In this document: piece by piece, positions 16,903 through 25,708 of the stretch | How the letters are laid out: every line of letters begins with the position of its first letter | How positions within the stretch are numbered: the stretch's first letter is position 1 | Source of the DNA: UMGS1601 sp900553335 | GTDB lineage: Bacteria > Bacillota > Clostridia > Oscillospirales > Ruminococcaceae | Length of the DNA stretch: 64,000 bases | Direction: 5' to 3' | Assembly (NCBI GenBank): GCA_937920725.1 | Contig: CALEUW010000013.1 | Coordinates: 1-64,000, forward strand | Notes under the pieces: generated by a model | The model's input: the letters and a program-made list of their open reading frames with translations, nothing else | Told to the model about the DNA's origin: nothing | Database searches by the model: none | Made by a program: the position numbers and the translations under genes

Positions 16903-19842
16903 ATGGAAAAAGTGTATTGCTTGGGAATTGACGTCGGTTCAACTACAGTTAAAACCGTTATTTTGAGCGATGGAGATATAATCAGAACAAAATATGAGCG
17001 TCATTTTTCCAAGGTAAAGGAAACGGTTGCCGAACAGCTTAGGGAAATTCAAAAAGACTTTCCAAACGATAAATTTAAAATCATGATCACAGGTTCTGCC
17101 GGACTTGGAATCGCAAACACAAGCGGAATAGATTTTACACAAGAGGTTTATGCCGCTTTTGTTGCGGTAAACAAATCTTATCCTTCTGCCGATGTTGTAG
17201 TTGAACTTGGCGGAGAGGATGCAAAGATAATATTTTTGACCGGCGGTGTTGAACAGCGAATGAACGGATCATGCGCTGGAGGAACAGGCGCATTTATTGA
17301 TCAGATGGCTACTCTTTTAGGCGTTACGCCCGATGAACTGAACGATATGGCATTAAACAGCACAAAGCTTTACCCTATAGCTTCACGCTGTGGAGTTTTT
17401 GCCAAAAGTGATATTCAGCCGCTTTTAAATCAGGGTGCAAAGAAAGAGGATATTGCCGCTTCGATCTTCCAGGCTGTTGTTGACCAAACCGTTTCCGGAC
17501 TTGCACAAGGACGAAAAATCGGCGGGAATGTACTCTTTTTAGGAGGACCTCTGTCATTTTTAAGCGCCTTGAGAAAAGCTTTTGTAAAAACACTTGACCT
17601 AGACGATGAACACGCAATTTTTCCGGAGCTTGCACCTTGCTTTATGGCTTACGGATCAGCGCTGCAAGCTGATGATGTGAGCGAGCCTATGACGATAACT
17701 GAAGCTCTCGAAAAAATAATAAACGCAAAAGCGAGCGATAATATCGTTGTTTCCGATCCTCTTTTTGAAACTCAGGAGGACTATGTAGAATTTGTAGAGC
17801 GTCACAAAAAAAGCGACTTGCAATATGAGGATATTAAAACCTACGAAGGAAACGCATATCTCGGAATAGACGCAGGTTCTACCACTACAAAGCTTGTGCT
17901 TATAACCGAGGACGGAAAGCTTCTTTATAATCATTACTGCTCTAATAAAGGTCAGCCGCTCGACATTATTGCAGAAAAGGTAAAAGAGATTTATTCGCTT
18001 TCAAGCAATAAGCTTAACATCAAAGCATCTGCTGTTACCGGCTACGGCGAGGAGCTTATAAAAGCAGGACTTGGGGTTGACTTCGGAATAGTAGAAACTG
18101 TAGCGCACTTTAAGGCGGCTTCATATTTCTGTCCGGAAGTTGATTTTATAATTGACATTGGTGGACAGGACATAAAATGCTTTAAAATTAAAAACAACGC
18201 AATCGACAGCATAATGCTCAACGAAGCCTGTTCGTCCGGATGCGGCTCGTTCATACAGACGTTTGCCAAAGCTTTGGGATACGAAATAGCCGACTTTGCA
18301 AGAATAGGGCTTTTTGCAAAAGCGCCTGTTGAGCTTGGAAGCCGATGCACCGTATTTATGAACAGCTCTGTAAAACAAGCTCAAAAGGACGGTGCAAGTG
18401 TCGAGGATATTTCCGCAGGTCTTTCATCTTCAATTATCAAAAACGCAATTTACAAGGTTATCAGAGCAAAAAATGTTGATGAGCTTGGGAAGAACATTGT
18501 TGTTCAGGGCGGAACTTTTTTAAACGACGCCGTTTTGCGTTCTTTTGAAAAGGAGCTTGGAAGAAATGTTATAAGACCTGCAATCGCAGGACTTATGGGG
18601 GCGTTCGGATGCGCTCTTTACGCTAAGGAGAAGTCGGGTGACAGCTTTAAATCGGCTCTTATCTCAAACGATGCTCTTAAAGATTTTTCATACTCCTCAA
18701 CAGCTGCTGTTTGTAAGGGCTGCACAGCGCACTGCAATCTCACTATCATAAAATTCAACGACGGACACCGCTTCATCTCAGGCAACAGATGCGAAAAGGG
18801 TGCGGGAATAAAAAAAGATGATATCGGCGAAAATATGGTGGAATACAAATACAATCTTATCAGAGATTATGAGGGTATTAAACCTGAAAAGCCTATTGCT
18901 AAGGTTGGACTTCCTCTTTCGCTTTCTTATTATGACCTTTTGCCGTTTTTCCATACGGTATTTACATCTTTAGGCTTTGAAGTCATTTTAAGTGAGGAAT
19001 CCACAAGAGAAACCTATTACAAAGGTCAGCAGACAATTCCGTCAGACACCGTATGCTATCCTGCAAAGCTTGCTCACGGACATATAATCAGCCTTTTGGA
19101 AAATGGAGCAGATTTCATATTTTATCCGTGCATGAGCTATAACGTTGACGAGGGCGGGCAGGATAATCATTACAACTGTCCTGTTGTAGCATACTATCCT
19201 GAGTTATTAAAAGCTAATATGCCTCAGCTAAACGATGACAACTTTATATATCCGTATATTGATATAAACCGAAAAAACCACACGGCAAAGGCACTGGCAA
19301 GAGCGCTTAAAAGATTTGGCATCACAAAGGATCAGGTTTATGCAATTTTAAACAAAGCGTTCTCAGAGCAAATGAGATACCGCAAAAAAATAGAAAATAA
19401 AACACAGGAGATAATTCTCGATGCAAGGAAGCGTGGTAAAAAAATCATTGTTTTAGCCGGAAGGCCTTATCATATCGACCCTGAAATAAATCACGGAATA
19501 CACAAGCTTATCGCTTCCCTGGGGCTTGCAGTTGTAACAGAAGACGGAGTAGCATCATTAAGTGAAGTTCCTGATTTGGACGTTTTGAATCAATGGACGT
19601 ATCATTCAAGAATGTACCGTGCCGCACAATATGTTACCACACAGCCTGATATGCAGCTTGTTCAGCTCGTTTCATTCGGATGCGGAATAGATGCAGTTAC
19701 CACAGACGAGATCAGAGCTATTTTAGAGGAAAAAGGAAAGCTTTATACACAGCTTAAAATCGACGAGATAAACAATCTAGGCGCTGCAAAAATAAGACTC
19801 AGAAGTCTTGTAGCGTCAATAGAAGAAAAGGAGGGAAAATAA
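16903..19842 (+). CDS. Acyl-CoA dehydratase activase-like protein, ATPase part
   Basis: A 979-residue protein with two BadF/BcrA-type ASKHA ATPase domains. The first starts CLGIDVGSTTVKT (residues 6-18) and has GSCAGGTGAFIDQ, whose Cys is the expected [4Fe-4S] ligand. The second starts YLGIDAGSTTTKLV near residue 319 and has NEACSSGCGSFIQ. A DUF2229-like region completes the C-terminus (SDTVCYPAKLAHGHI, GRPYHIDPEINHGIHK). These proteins drive radical 2-hydroxyacyl-CoA dehydratases. In many Clostridia this domain and the next gene are one chain of about 1400 residues; here they are split. A TATAAT with extended TG (16856-16861) and an AAAGGAG site precede the ATG. Confidence 0.85.
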   Translation: MEKVYCLGIDVGSTTVKTVILSDGDIIRTKYERHFSKVKETVAEQLREIQKDFPNDKFKIMITGSAGLGIANTSGIDFTQEVYAAFVAVNKSYPSADVVVELGGEDAKIIFLTGGVEQRMNGSCAGGTGAFIDQMATLLGVTPDELNDMALNSTKLYPIASRCGVFAKSDIQPLLNQGAKKEDIAASIFQAVVDQTVSGLAQGRKIGGNVLFLGGPLSFLSALRKAFVKTLDLDDEHAIFPELAPCFMAYGSALQADDVSEPMTITEALEKIINAKASDNIVVSDPLFETQEDYVEFVERHKKSDLQYEDIKTYEGNAYLGIDAGSTTTKLVLITEDGKLLYNHYCSNKGQPLDIIAEKVKEIYSLSSNKLNIKASAVTGYGEELIKAGLGVDFGIVETVAHFKAASYFCPEVDFIIDIGGQDIKCFKIKNNAIDSIMLNEACSSGCGSFIQTFAKALGYEIADFARIGLFAKAPVELGSRCTVFMNSSVKQAQKDGASVEDISAGLSSSIIKNAIYKVIRAKNVDELGKNIVVQGGTFLNDAVLRSFEKELGRNVIRPAIAGLMGAFGCALYAKEKSGDSFKSALISNDALKDFSYSSTAAVCKGCTAHCNLTIIKFNDGHRFISGNRCEKGAGIKKDDIGENMVEYKYNLIRDYEGIKPEKPIAKVGLPLSLSYYDLLPFFHTVFTSLGFEVILSEESTRETYYKGQQTIPSDTVCYPAKLAHGHIISLLENGADFIFYPCMSYNVDEGGQDNHYNCPVVAYYPELLKANMPQLNDDNFIYPYIDINRKNHTAKALARALKRFGITKDQVYAILNKAFSEQMRYRKKIENKTQEIILDARKRGKKIIVLAGRPYHIDPEINHGIHKLIASLGLAVVTEDGVASLSEVPDLDVLNQWTYHSRMYRAAQYVTTQPDMQLVQLVSFGCGIDAVTTDEIRAILEEKGKLYTQLKIDEINNLGAAKIRLRSLVASIEEKEGK

Positions 19843-19843
19843 A

Positions 19844-21082
19844 ATGTCAGGTTCCAGCAGAGTCAACAAACCTTTTTTGACAAATGAAATGAAAAAAGAA
19901 TATACTATTTTAGTTCCCGATATGCTTCCCATTCATTTTAAGCTTATCATCGCCATTTTGGAAGAGTATGGATATAAGCTGGAGCTTTTGCAGACATCTA
20001 CAAGAAGCGTCATTGACGAGGGACTTAAAAACGTTCACAACGACACCTGTTACCCTGCACTTTTAGTAGTAGGTCAGTTTATGGAGGCACTTAAAAGCGG
20101 AAAGTATGACGTAAACAAAACTGCTCTTATGATTTCTCAAACAGGCGGAGGATGCAGAGCGTCAAATTATATCCATCTTTTAAGAAAAGCATTAGCGGCG
20201 GACTTCCCGCAGGTTCCGGTTATTTCCCTTAATTTCTCGGGACTCGAAAAACAGTCATCCTTTAAAATAACGCCAAACATTGCACTTAAGCTTATTTACG
20301 CTGTAATGTACGGAGATCTTTTGATGCTTCTCTATAATCAATGCCGCCCCTATGAGATAAACAAAGGTGACACCGACAAGGTTTTAGCAGATTGGCAGGA
20401 TAAAATTTCTTACGCGCTTAAGCACAACAAATATTTTAATACAAAGAAGATTTACAGACAGATTCTCGACGGATTTAAGGCGATACCGAGAACAAAGGAC
20501 AAAAAGCCGAGAGTCGGAATCGTTGGAGAGATTTATGTTAAATACTCCCCTCTTGCAAATAATGACCTTAACGAGTTTTTGATTTCAGAGGACTGTGAGC
20601 CGTATGTCCCCGGACTTTTGGATTTCGTTTTGTACTGTGCTTCCGATTCAATTAACGACAAGCGTTTATACGACACTTTTACAGCGAGAACACTCATGTT
20701 CGATATTGGATATGATGTTCTTTACAAGTTCCAGAAACAACAAATAAAAGTAATCGAGGAACACGGCGAATTTTTCCCTCCTCACGACTTTGAAGAACTT
20801 AGAAAATATGCCGACAAATATATAAACCAAGGTGTTAAAATGGGTGAGGGCTGGCTTATAACCGCTGAGATGGCAGCGCTGGCTGAAACGGGAACAGAAA
20901 ATATTATCTGCACTCAGCCTTTCGGATGCCTCCCTAACCACATAGTTGCAAAGGGAATGAGCCGAGTTATTAAGCAGGCTTATCCAAATGCAAATATCGT
21001 AGCTATTGACTACGATCCGGGCGCTACAAAGGTTAATCAAGAAAACAGAATCAAGCTTATGCTTGCAAACGCAAGAAGATAA
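19844..21082 (+). CDS. 2-hydroxyacyl-CoA dehydratase activase-like protein, C-terminal part
   Basis: A 412-residue protein that matches the last third of the long activase-related proteins. Cysteine motifs NDTCYPALLVVGQ, GGGCRASNY and ICTQPFGCLPNHI are likely iron-sulfur ligands. The ATG lies one base after the stop of the previous gene, with GGAGGG inside that gene's end, so the two are translationally coupled and probably form one complex. The substrate is not known, and no HgdA/HgdB-type subunits are seen in the window. Confidence 0.75.
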   Translation: MSGSSRVNKPFLTNEMKKEYTILVPDMLPIHFKLIIAILEEYGYKLELLQTSTRSVIDEGLKNVHNDTCYPALLVVGQFMEALKSGKYDVNKTALMISQTGGGCRASNYIHLLRKALAADFPQVPVISLNFSGLEKQSSFKITPNIALKLIYAVMYGDLLMLLYNQCRPYEINKGDTDKVLADWQDKISYALKHNKYFNTKKIYRQILDGFKAIPRTKDKKPRVGIVGEIYVKYSPLANNDLNEFLISEDCEPYVPGLLDFVLYCASDSINDKRLYDTFTARTLMFDIGYDVLYKFQKQQIKVIEEHGEFFPPHDFEELRKYADKYINQGVKMGEGWLITAEMAALAETGTENIICTQPFGCLPNHIVAKGMSRVIKQAYPNANIVAIDYDPGATKVNQENRIKLMLANARR

Positions 21083-21101
21083 GTCAAGGAGTGAAAACAA
21101 C

Positions 21102-22598
21102 ATGAAACTTGCTGCTGTATTTAAAGACAATATGGTTTTACAAAGAGATAAGGAAATACGAATTTTCGGAAGCTGCCGTAGCGGCGATGAAATCCATATT
21201 TCTTTAGACGGAGTTTCAAAAACCGCAGAGGTAATCGGCAACGAATTTATCACAAGATTTCCTCCCCTTTCTAAAAGGACGGGAATAGAGCTTTATGTTA
21301 CAAACGGCCTTGAAACGATTACAAGAAAAAACATTGCCGTCGGCGAGGTTTGGCTTGCCGGAGGTCAGTCTAATATGGAGCTTGCGATATCGGCTGCAAA
21401 GGATTCAGAAAAATACCTGACTGACGCTGCGAACAGCCGCATTCGCTATTACAATGTTCCGAGAATGGAATACAAAAACGACGAATTTTATAAAGCCGAA
21501 GCTACAAGCGAATGGACCTTCGGATCTTATGAAAAGGCTAAGGAATGGAGTGCAGTTGCATTTCATTTCGGTAAGATGCTTGAAGATGAGCTTGACCTTG
21601 TTGTCGGAATAATCGGATGCAATTTTGGCGGAACTTCAGCAAGCGTTTGGGTTGACCGAAAAACGCTTGAGCAAAATGAAATCACAGCTCTTTACGTTAA
21701 AGACTACGATCAAAAGGTCGGAGATAAAACCCCTGAACAGCAGATAAATGACTATGAGGCATATAAGATTTATCATGCTGAGTGGAACAAAAAGCTCGGA
21801 GAGTTTTACGCCAAAAACCCAAAAGGTTCTTGGGAAGATGCTTTAGACTATGCAGGAGAAAACCGATTTCCCGGACCTATGGGACTAACAAATCCGTTTC
21901 GTCTAAGCGGTCTTTACGATATTATGCTGTCCCGTATCGCTCCGATAGCATTAAGAGGTATAATTTATTATCAGGGCGAAGAGGATACCTCAGTTTGTGA
22001 ACGGTACGACGCTGTATTTAACGTTCTTATAAACGCATGGAGAGGTTATTTTGAGGATGAAAATCTTCCGTTTATATGCGTATCGCTTCCTATGATGGGA
22101 TATACAAACGCCCCGGACGATAAAACATGGCCTGTTGTAAGAGAAGCGCAGCAAAATGCCGCTAAGAAAAATAAAAATGTATATACAGCGATTGCGCTTG
22201 ACTGCGGAGAACTGGATAATATTCACCCAACAGATAAACTCCCCGTCGGACAAAGGCTTGCGTATCTGGCACTCAATAAAGTATACGGTATAAAATGCGA
22301 GTCTGACGCACCTGAATTTGACAGATTTTCTCAAAACGGAGATACTATTACCGTAAGCTTTAAAAATACCGGAGGAGAACTCGTCTTAAAATTCGGTGAA
22401 TCACCTATTGGGTTTGAAATATCATATGACGGAAAAGATTACGAGCCTGCAAGCGCAGAAATAGACGGTGACAAAATAATAATTGATTGCGATAAAGAGG
22501 TTTGTGCCGTTCGTTATCAATGGGTAAATTACGCAGATGTCAATCTTTTTGGAAAAAACGGACTTCCTGTTGCTTCGTTTAGGAGTGAAAGGAATTGA
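21102..22598 (+). CDS. Sialate O-acetylesterase-like SGNH hydrolase
   Basis: A 498-residue protein of the SASA family. These remove O-acetyl groups from sialic acids or other glycans. The nucleophile is Ser90 in WLAGGQSNMELAI. IYYQGEEDT and the catalytic-type HPTDKLPVGQRLA follow. No signal peptide is visible, so it would act in the cytoplasm. An in-frame start at 21006 lies inside the previous gene; AAGGAG 11 nt before 21102 identifies the true ATG. The gene sits 19 bp after the activase pair and overlaps the next by 4 nt. Confidence 0.8.
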   Translation: MKLAAVFKDNMVLQRDKEIRIFGSCRSGDEIHISLDGVSKTAEVIGNEFITRFPPLSKRTGIELYVTNGLETITRKNIAVGEVWLAGGQSNMELAISAAKDSEKYLTDAANSRIRYYNVPRMEYKNDEFYKAEATSEWTFGSYEKAKEWSAVAFHFGKMLEDELDLVVGIIGCNFGGTSASVWVDRKTLEQNEITALYVKDYDQKVGDKTPEQQINDYEAYKIYHAEWNKKLGEFYAKNPKGSWEDALDYAGENRFPGPMGLTNPFRLSGLYDIMLSRIAPIALRGIIYYQGEEDTSVCERYDAVFNVLINAWRGYFEDENLPFICVSLPMMGYTNAPDDKTWPVVREAQQNAAKKNKNVYTAIALDCGELDNIHPTDKLPVGQRLAYLALNKVYGIKCESDAPEFDRFSQNGDTITVSFKNTGGELVLKFGESPIGFEISYDGKDYEPASAEIDGDKIIIDCDKEVCAVRYQWVNYADVNLFGKNGLPVASFRSERN

Positions 22599-23470
22599 TT
22601 TGCTCGCTCTGTCCGAGGGAATGTAAGGTTGACAGAAGTATATCTTTAGGCTTCTGCAAAATGGGAGAAAAAATAACTGCTGCAAAGGCATATCTTCACA
22701 AATACGAAGAACCGCCTATAAGCGGAACAGCAGGAAGCGGTACAGTTTTTTTCTCAGGGTGCAGTCTGTCCTGCGTATTTTGTCAAAATGAAGTTATTTC
22801 TCATGACCGCTTCGGCAAACAAATAACACCTGAACAGCTTTCAGATATTTTTCTTAGCCTTGAACAAAAAGGTGCACACAATATAAATCTTGTTACACCG
22901 TCGCACTTCAGCTTCCCCATATTAAAGGCTCTTGATATTGCAAAGCCCAAGCTTAGTATTCCGATTGTATTCAATTCGTCAGGCTACGAAAAGAAAGAAA
23001 CCTTAAAGCTTTGGGACGGATATATAGATATTTATCTTCCCGATTTAAAATACCGCTCTTCTGTTTTATCGAAAAAATATTCCGCCGCAGAAAACTATTT
23101 TGAATTTGCGAAGGAAGCAATTTTAGAAATGAAACGGCAGGTTGGCGATTTAATTTATGACGATAAAGGACTTTTAAAAAAAGGACTCATTATACGTCAT
23201 CTTATTCTGCCTGGCTGTCACGAGGACAGCCTTGAGATTTTAAAATGGATCTCACAAAACATTTCGGGAGATTTTTTAGTAAGCATAATGAATCAGTACA
23301 CGCCAAACAGTCGTGTTAAGGGAACAAAACTTGACAGGAAAGTTTCAACATATGAATACAAAAAGGTTTTGACGCTCGCTGAAGAACTTGGATTAAACGG
23401 TTTTTCGCAGATGCGTGAATCCGCAAAAAGCGACTTTACACCCGAATTTAACTTAGAGGGGATCAATTAA
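22595..23470 (+). CDS. Radical SAM protein, PflA-like
   Basis: A 291-residue radical SAM enzyme. CxxxCxxC is at C56/C60/C63 (SGCSLSCVFCQN). An extra N-terminal cysteine cluster MICSLCPREC...GFCKMG resembles COG1313 pyruvate-formate-lyase-activase-like proteins. It probably binds a [4Fe-4S] cluster and S-adenosylmethionine; its target is unknown. The start is TTG at 22595, overlapping the previous stop, with AGGAG 9 nt upstream. It ends the operon begun by the activase, and a bidirectional terminator follows. Confidence 0.82.
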   Translation: MICSLCPRECKVDRSISLGFCKMGEKITAAKAYLHKYEEPPISGTAGSGTVFFSGCSLSCVFCQNEVISHDRFGKQITPEQLSDIFLSLEQKGAHNINLVTPSHFSFPILKALDIAKPKLSIPIVFNSSGYEKKETLKLWDGYIDIYLPDLKYRSSVLSKKYSAAENYFEFAKEAILEMKRQVGDLIYDDKGLLKKGLIIRHLILPGCHEDSLEILKWISQNISGDFLVSIMNQYTPNSRVKGTKLDRKVSTYEYKKVLTLAEELGLNGFSQMRESAKSDFTPEFNLEGIN

Positions 23471-23507
23471 AAAGCAGCTCTCTTATCATTCTAAGAGAGC
23501 TGCTTTT
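23469..23507. terminator. Bidirectional terminator between converging genes
   Basis: A 16-bp stem AAAAGCAGCTCTCTTA (around 23470-23485) pairs across TCATTC with its complement (23492-23507). It overlaps the last codons of the minus-strand membrane gene. Confidence 0.85.
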
Positions 23508-24139
23508 CTTATACCCAATATCATGTATAATCCCAGTATCATTATGATCAAGCTTACTGTTATTCCGGTACAGCCGTTTATACTTACCGAATCATAATTC
23601 TTTGAAAAAGTATTTAACAGCGTAACCTGTGTAAGAACGATAGCTGTAAGAGCATTAGCGAAATTCGTTATTTTGACAGCTTTAATCACAGGACTTTTAT
23701 CTCTTTTATACTTTACCATTCCATAAATGGCTGAGCCTACCGACCAAAAAGCTATCAATGCAACCAAATAAGTTAAGTACTCATGCATATATGTTTTTGT
23801 ACCTTTATAAAACATATATACGCTCACGAAAAAATACATAATTCCAAGCAGTATTAAAAGTATGCCGTTGTGAAGATAATTTTTCAAACCGATTTTCTTT
23901 TTACTCTTTTCATCCTTCTTGCTTTTTAGTTTTATGTAAGCATTGATAGAGAAAAATCTCGAAATAGATAATACGATCCCAAATCCTGCATTCACACCAA
24001 ACCACAAGGATGGAATTGTTATTGAAAAAATAAATTTTACCGTTGCTGACAAAACATTTCCAACAGTCATAAGCATCAAAAAGAAAAAAATTCGATCAGC
24101 CTTTTCCAAACTCGTAAAAACTTTTAGTCTATTTTTCAT
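23486..24139 (-). CDS. Multi-pass membrane protein of unknown function
   Basis: A 217-residue hydrophobic protein with about six membrane segments and a basic loop (KLKSKKDEKSKKKIGLKNY). I do not recognise a named family. It overlaps the next gene upstream by 11 nt and is the last gene of a three-gene operon controlled by the divergent TetR gene. The C-terminus is encoded within a terminator stem. Confidence 0.65.
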   Translation of the reverse strand: MKNRLKVFTSLEKADRIFFFLMLMTVGNVLSATVKFIFSITIPSLWFGVNAGFGIVLSISRFFSINAYIKLKSKKDEKSKKKIGLKNYLHNGILLILLGIMYFFVSVYMFYKGTKTYMHEYLTYLVALIAFWSVGSAIYGMVKYKRDKSPVIKAVKITNFANALTAIVLTQVTLLNTFSKNYDSVSINGCTGITVSLIIMILGLYMILGIRKAALLE

Positions 24140-24524
24140 TTCCCTTAATATATGAATAGATCGGATAGTTTAATACGCATATCAATAATCCTACAACACC
24201 TGTAATTATTCCGACAATCATATCGGCTTGTCCGGCGCCTACTACCATTACCCTGCTCATGCCATAACCCATTATCAATGCTCCGATTATTCCTACAATC
24301 CACGTTAAAACGATTCCCCAGTTTATAGGCTTGTGTTCCTTTTTAGGATGCGATTTTCTGTAAACGGGTATAATGCACAATAAAATCATAAATCCAACTG
24401 CTGTTACAGCAACACCTGTTTTAAACATATTCCACTCAGGTAATAAACACATACACATTCCTACTGCAAAAACAAGTCCACCTATAGTTCCCAAAATAAT
24501 TTCTAAAAGAATATCTTTTTTCAT
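24129..24524 (-). CDS. Small membrane protein
   Basis: A 131-residue protein with four likely membrane helices, two of them glycine-rich (LEIILGTIGGLVFAVGMCM, IVGIIGALIMGYGMSRVM). No named family is recognised. It sits between the coiled-coil-like 86-residue gene and the larger membrane protein in the TetR-linked operon, and overlaps the latter. Such TetR-linked membrane operons often respond to envelope stress or drugs, but no direct sign of that is visible. Confidence 0.65.
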   Translation of the reverse strand: MKKDILLEIILGTIGGLVFAVGMCMCLLPEWNMFKTGVAVTAVGFMILLCIIPVYRKSHPKKEHKPINWGIVLTWIVGIIGALIMGYGMSRVMVVGAGQADMIVGIITGVVGLLICVLNYPIYSYIKGNEK

Positions 24525-24563
24525 TTTTATATCCTCCTGTTTTAATTTTCTCGATTTCCGTTA

Positions 24564-24824
24564 TTACCGGTTTATTAATGCTTCGTTTTTCTTTTTCAGC
24601 TCTTCCTGTTCTCTTTTAAGTCTTACCTTAGCCTCGTCAACAGTTTCACCTTCCTTAGTTAAAAAATGATCGACAAATCCGTCTTCAATTTTTGTATATC
24701 CCGATGCAACTCCATTGCTCATTTTCCGAAAACCTTCAATTACTCCGTTTTCGATCTTTTTGTAGCCCTTTGTAACCCTCTCTGCAATTTTTTGATTCAC
24801 TATTATAAGTTTTGACTTTGCCAC
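24564..24824 (-). CDS. Small charged, helical protein
   Basis: An 86-residue soluble protein with three copies of a K-I-E-x-G-like pattern (YKKIENGVIEGFRKM, ASGYTKIEDGFVDHF) and a charged helical C-terminus. It resembles short hypothetical proteins found near TetR regulators in gut Firmicutes; function unknown. The ATG follows GGAGG. It is the first gene of the operon and starts about 115 bp from the divergent TetR gene. Confidence 0.6.
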   Translation of the reverse strand: MAKSKLIIVNQKIAERVTKGYKKIENGVIEGFRKMSNGVASGYTKIEDGFVDHFLTKEGETVDEAKVRLKREQEELKKKNEALINR

Positions 24825-24850
24825 TTTACAACCTCCTTTTACCCCAACAC

Positions 24851-24900
24851 TTGTTTGTTTAATGTAATTATAGTATAATATACATATACAGCGAAAACAA
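24851..24900. promoter_or_regulatory. Overlapping divergent promoters with a palindromic operator
   Basis: Plus strand: TTGTTT (24851-24856), 17 bp, TATAAT (24874-24879). Minus strand: TTGTTT (24895-24900), 17 bp, TATACT (24872-24877). The two -10 boxes overlap inside the palindrome GTATAATATAC, a natural site for the TetR protein to repress both directions. Confidence 0.6.
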
Positions 24901-24941
24901 TCATCAATTTTAAAACATCTGTTGGAATAATGGAGGATGTC

Positions 24942-25481
24942 ATGAATACGCTAAACAATAAAAGAAGAAAACAGTCACAAGAAATTATTGAAAAGGTATT
25001 TATTCAACTGCTTCAAACGAAAAATATTGAACAAATATCAGTTACGGAGATATGCGAAAAAGCAAACTTAAATCGTTCAACCTTCTACGCAAACTATATT
25101 GACATATATGACTTGATCAAAAAAATAGGCGAAAAGCTAGAGAATGAAGTATCCGAATTATACTTTGATGAAAGAGAACGCCATTATAACTCAAATGATT
25201 TTTTGAAGCTTTTCAAGCATATTAAAGATAATCAGATTTTCTATAAAACTTATTTTAAACTAGGACTTGACACTAATTCTATTATTGAGAAATACGAATA
25301 CGATTCAAATCTCTCAAAGATTTTTTACAATGATAGATTTATAGATTATCATATTGAATTTTTTAAGGCAGGTATAACTGCAATTATAAAAAAGTGGCTC
25401 AGCAATGACTGCAAAGAATCTGCTGAAGAAATATTTTACATTATTCAATCGGAATATACCATTGCCAAAACTCATATTTAA
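24942..25481 (+). CDS. TetR/AcrR-family regulator
   Basis: About 179 residues. The N-terminal helix-turn-helix is clear: KNIEQISVTEICEKANLNRS followed by TFYANYIDIYDLI, as in TetR proteins. The C-terminal ligand domain is helical and divergent, matching the group that carries a TetR_C_7-like tail. An ATG at 24930 is in frame, but GGAGG (24932-24936) lies just before the ATG at 24942, which is preferred. It probably represses itself and the divergent membrane operon; the ligand is unknown. Confidence 0.8.
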   Translation: MNTLNNKRRKQSQEIIEKVFIQLLQTKNIEQISVTEICEKANLNRSTFYANYIDIYDLIKKIGEKLENEVSELYFDERERHYNSNDFLKLFKHIKDNQIFYKTYFKLGLDTNSIIEKYEYDSNLSKIFYNDRFIDYHIEFFKAGITAIIKKWLSNDCKESAEEIFYIIQSEYTIAKTHI

Positions 25482-25548
25482 TTCTTGTATTTATACCTAA
25501 ATTGTGGTATAATAACCTTAAGGTAAAATCAGTTATTGTTGATTTATC

Positions 25549-25655
25549 GTGCATTCGCACGATTCGGCTGTCGCCGCCCCTTAAGAACATTGTATCATTA
25601 ATTTGCGGCTGTCGCCGCTCTGTCGGCTTTGCCGACGATTGCGATAAATCGCAAT
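25549..25655. repeat. Palindromic element made of several hairpins
   Basis: Ends are inverted (GATTTATCG near 25550 and CGATAAATC near 25645). Inside are TCGTGC/GCACGA, two copies of CGGCTGTCGCCGC, GTCGGC/GCCGAC and ATTGCGAT/ATCGCAAT. It lies between two nearly identical TGGTATAAT boxes (about 25504 and 25662), so it may have inserted into or duplicated the nadE promoter region. Confidence 0.55.
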
Positions 25656-25708
25656 TAAATTATGGTATAATATGCTTGATTACGCAAATTTCAATTAAAG
25701 GAGTTTTT

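Noticed and set aside
25502..25708. N-terminal extension of nadE through the hairpin element
   Set aside because: The extension overlaps promoter boxes and hairpins, and AAAGGAG marks the ATG at 25709.
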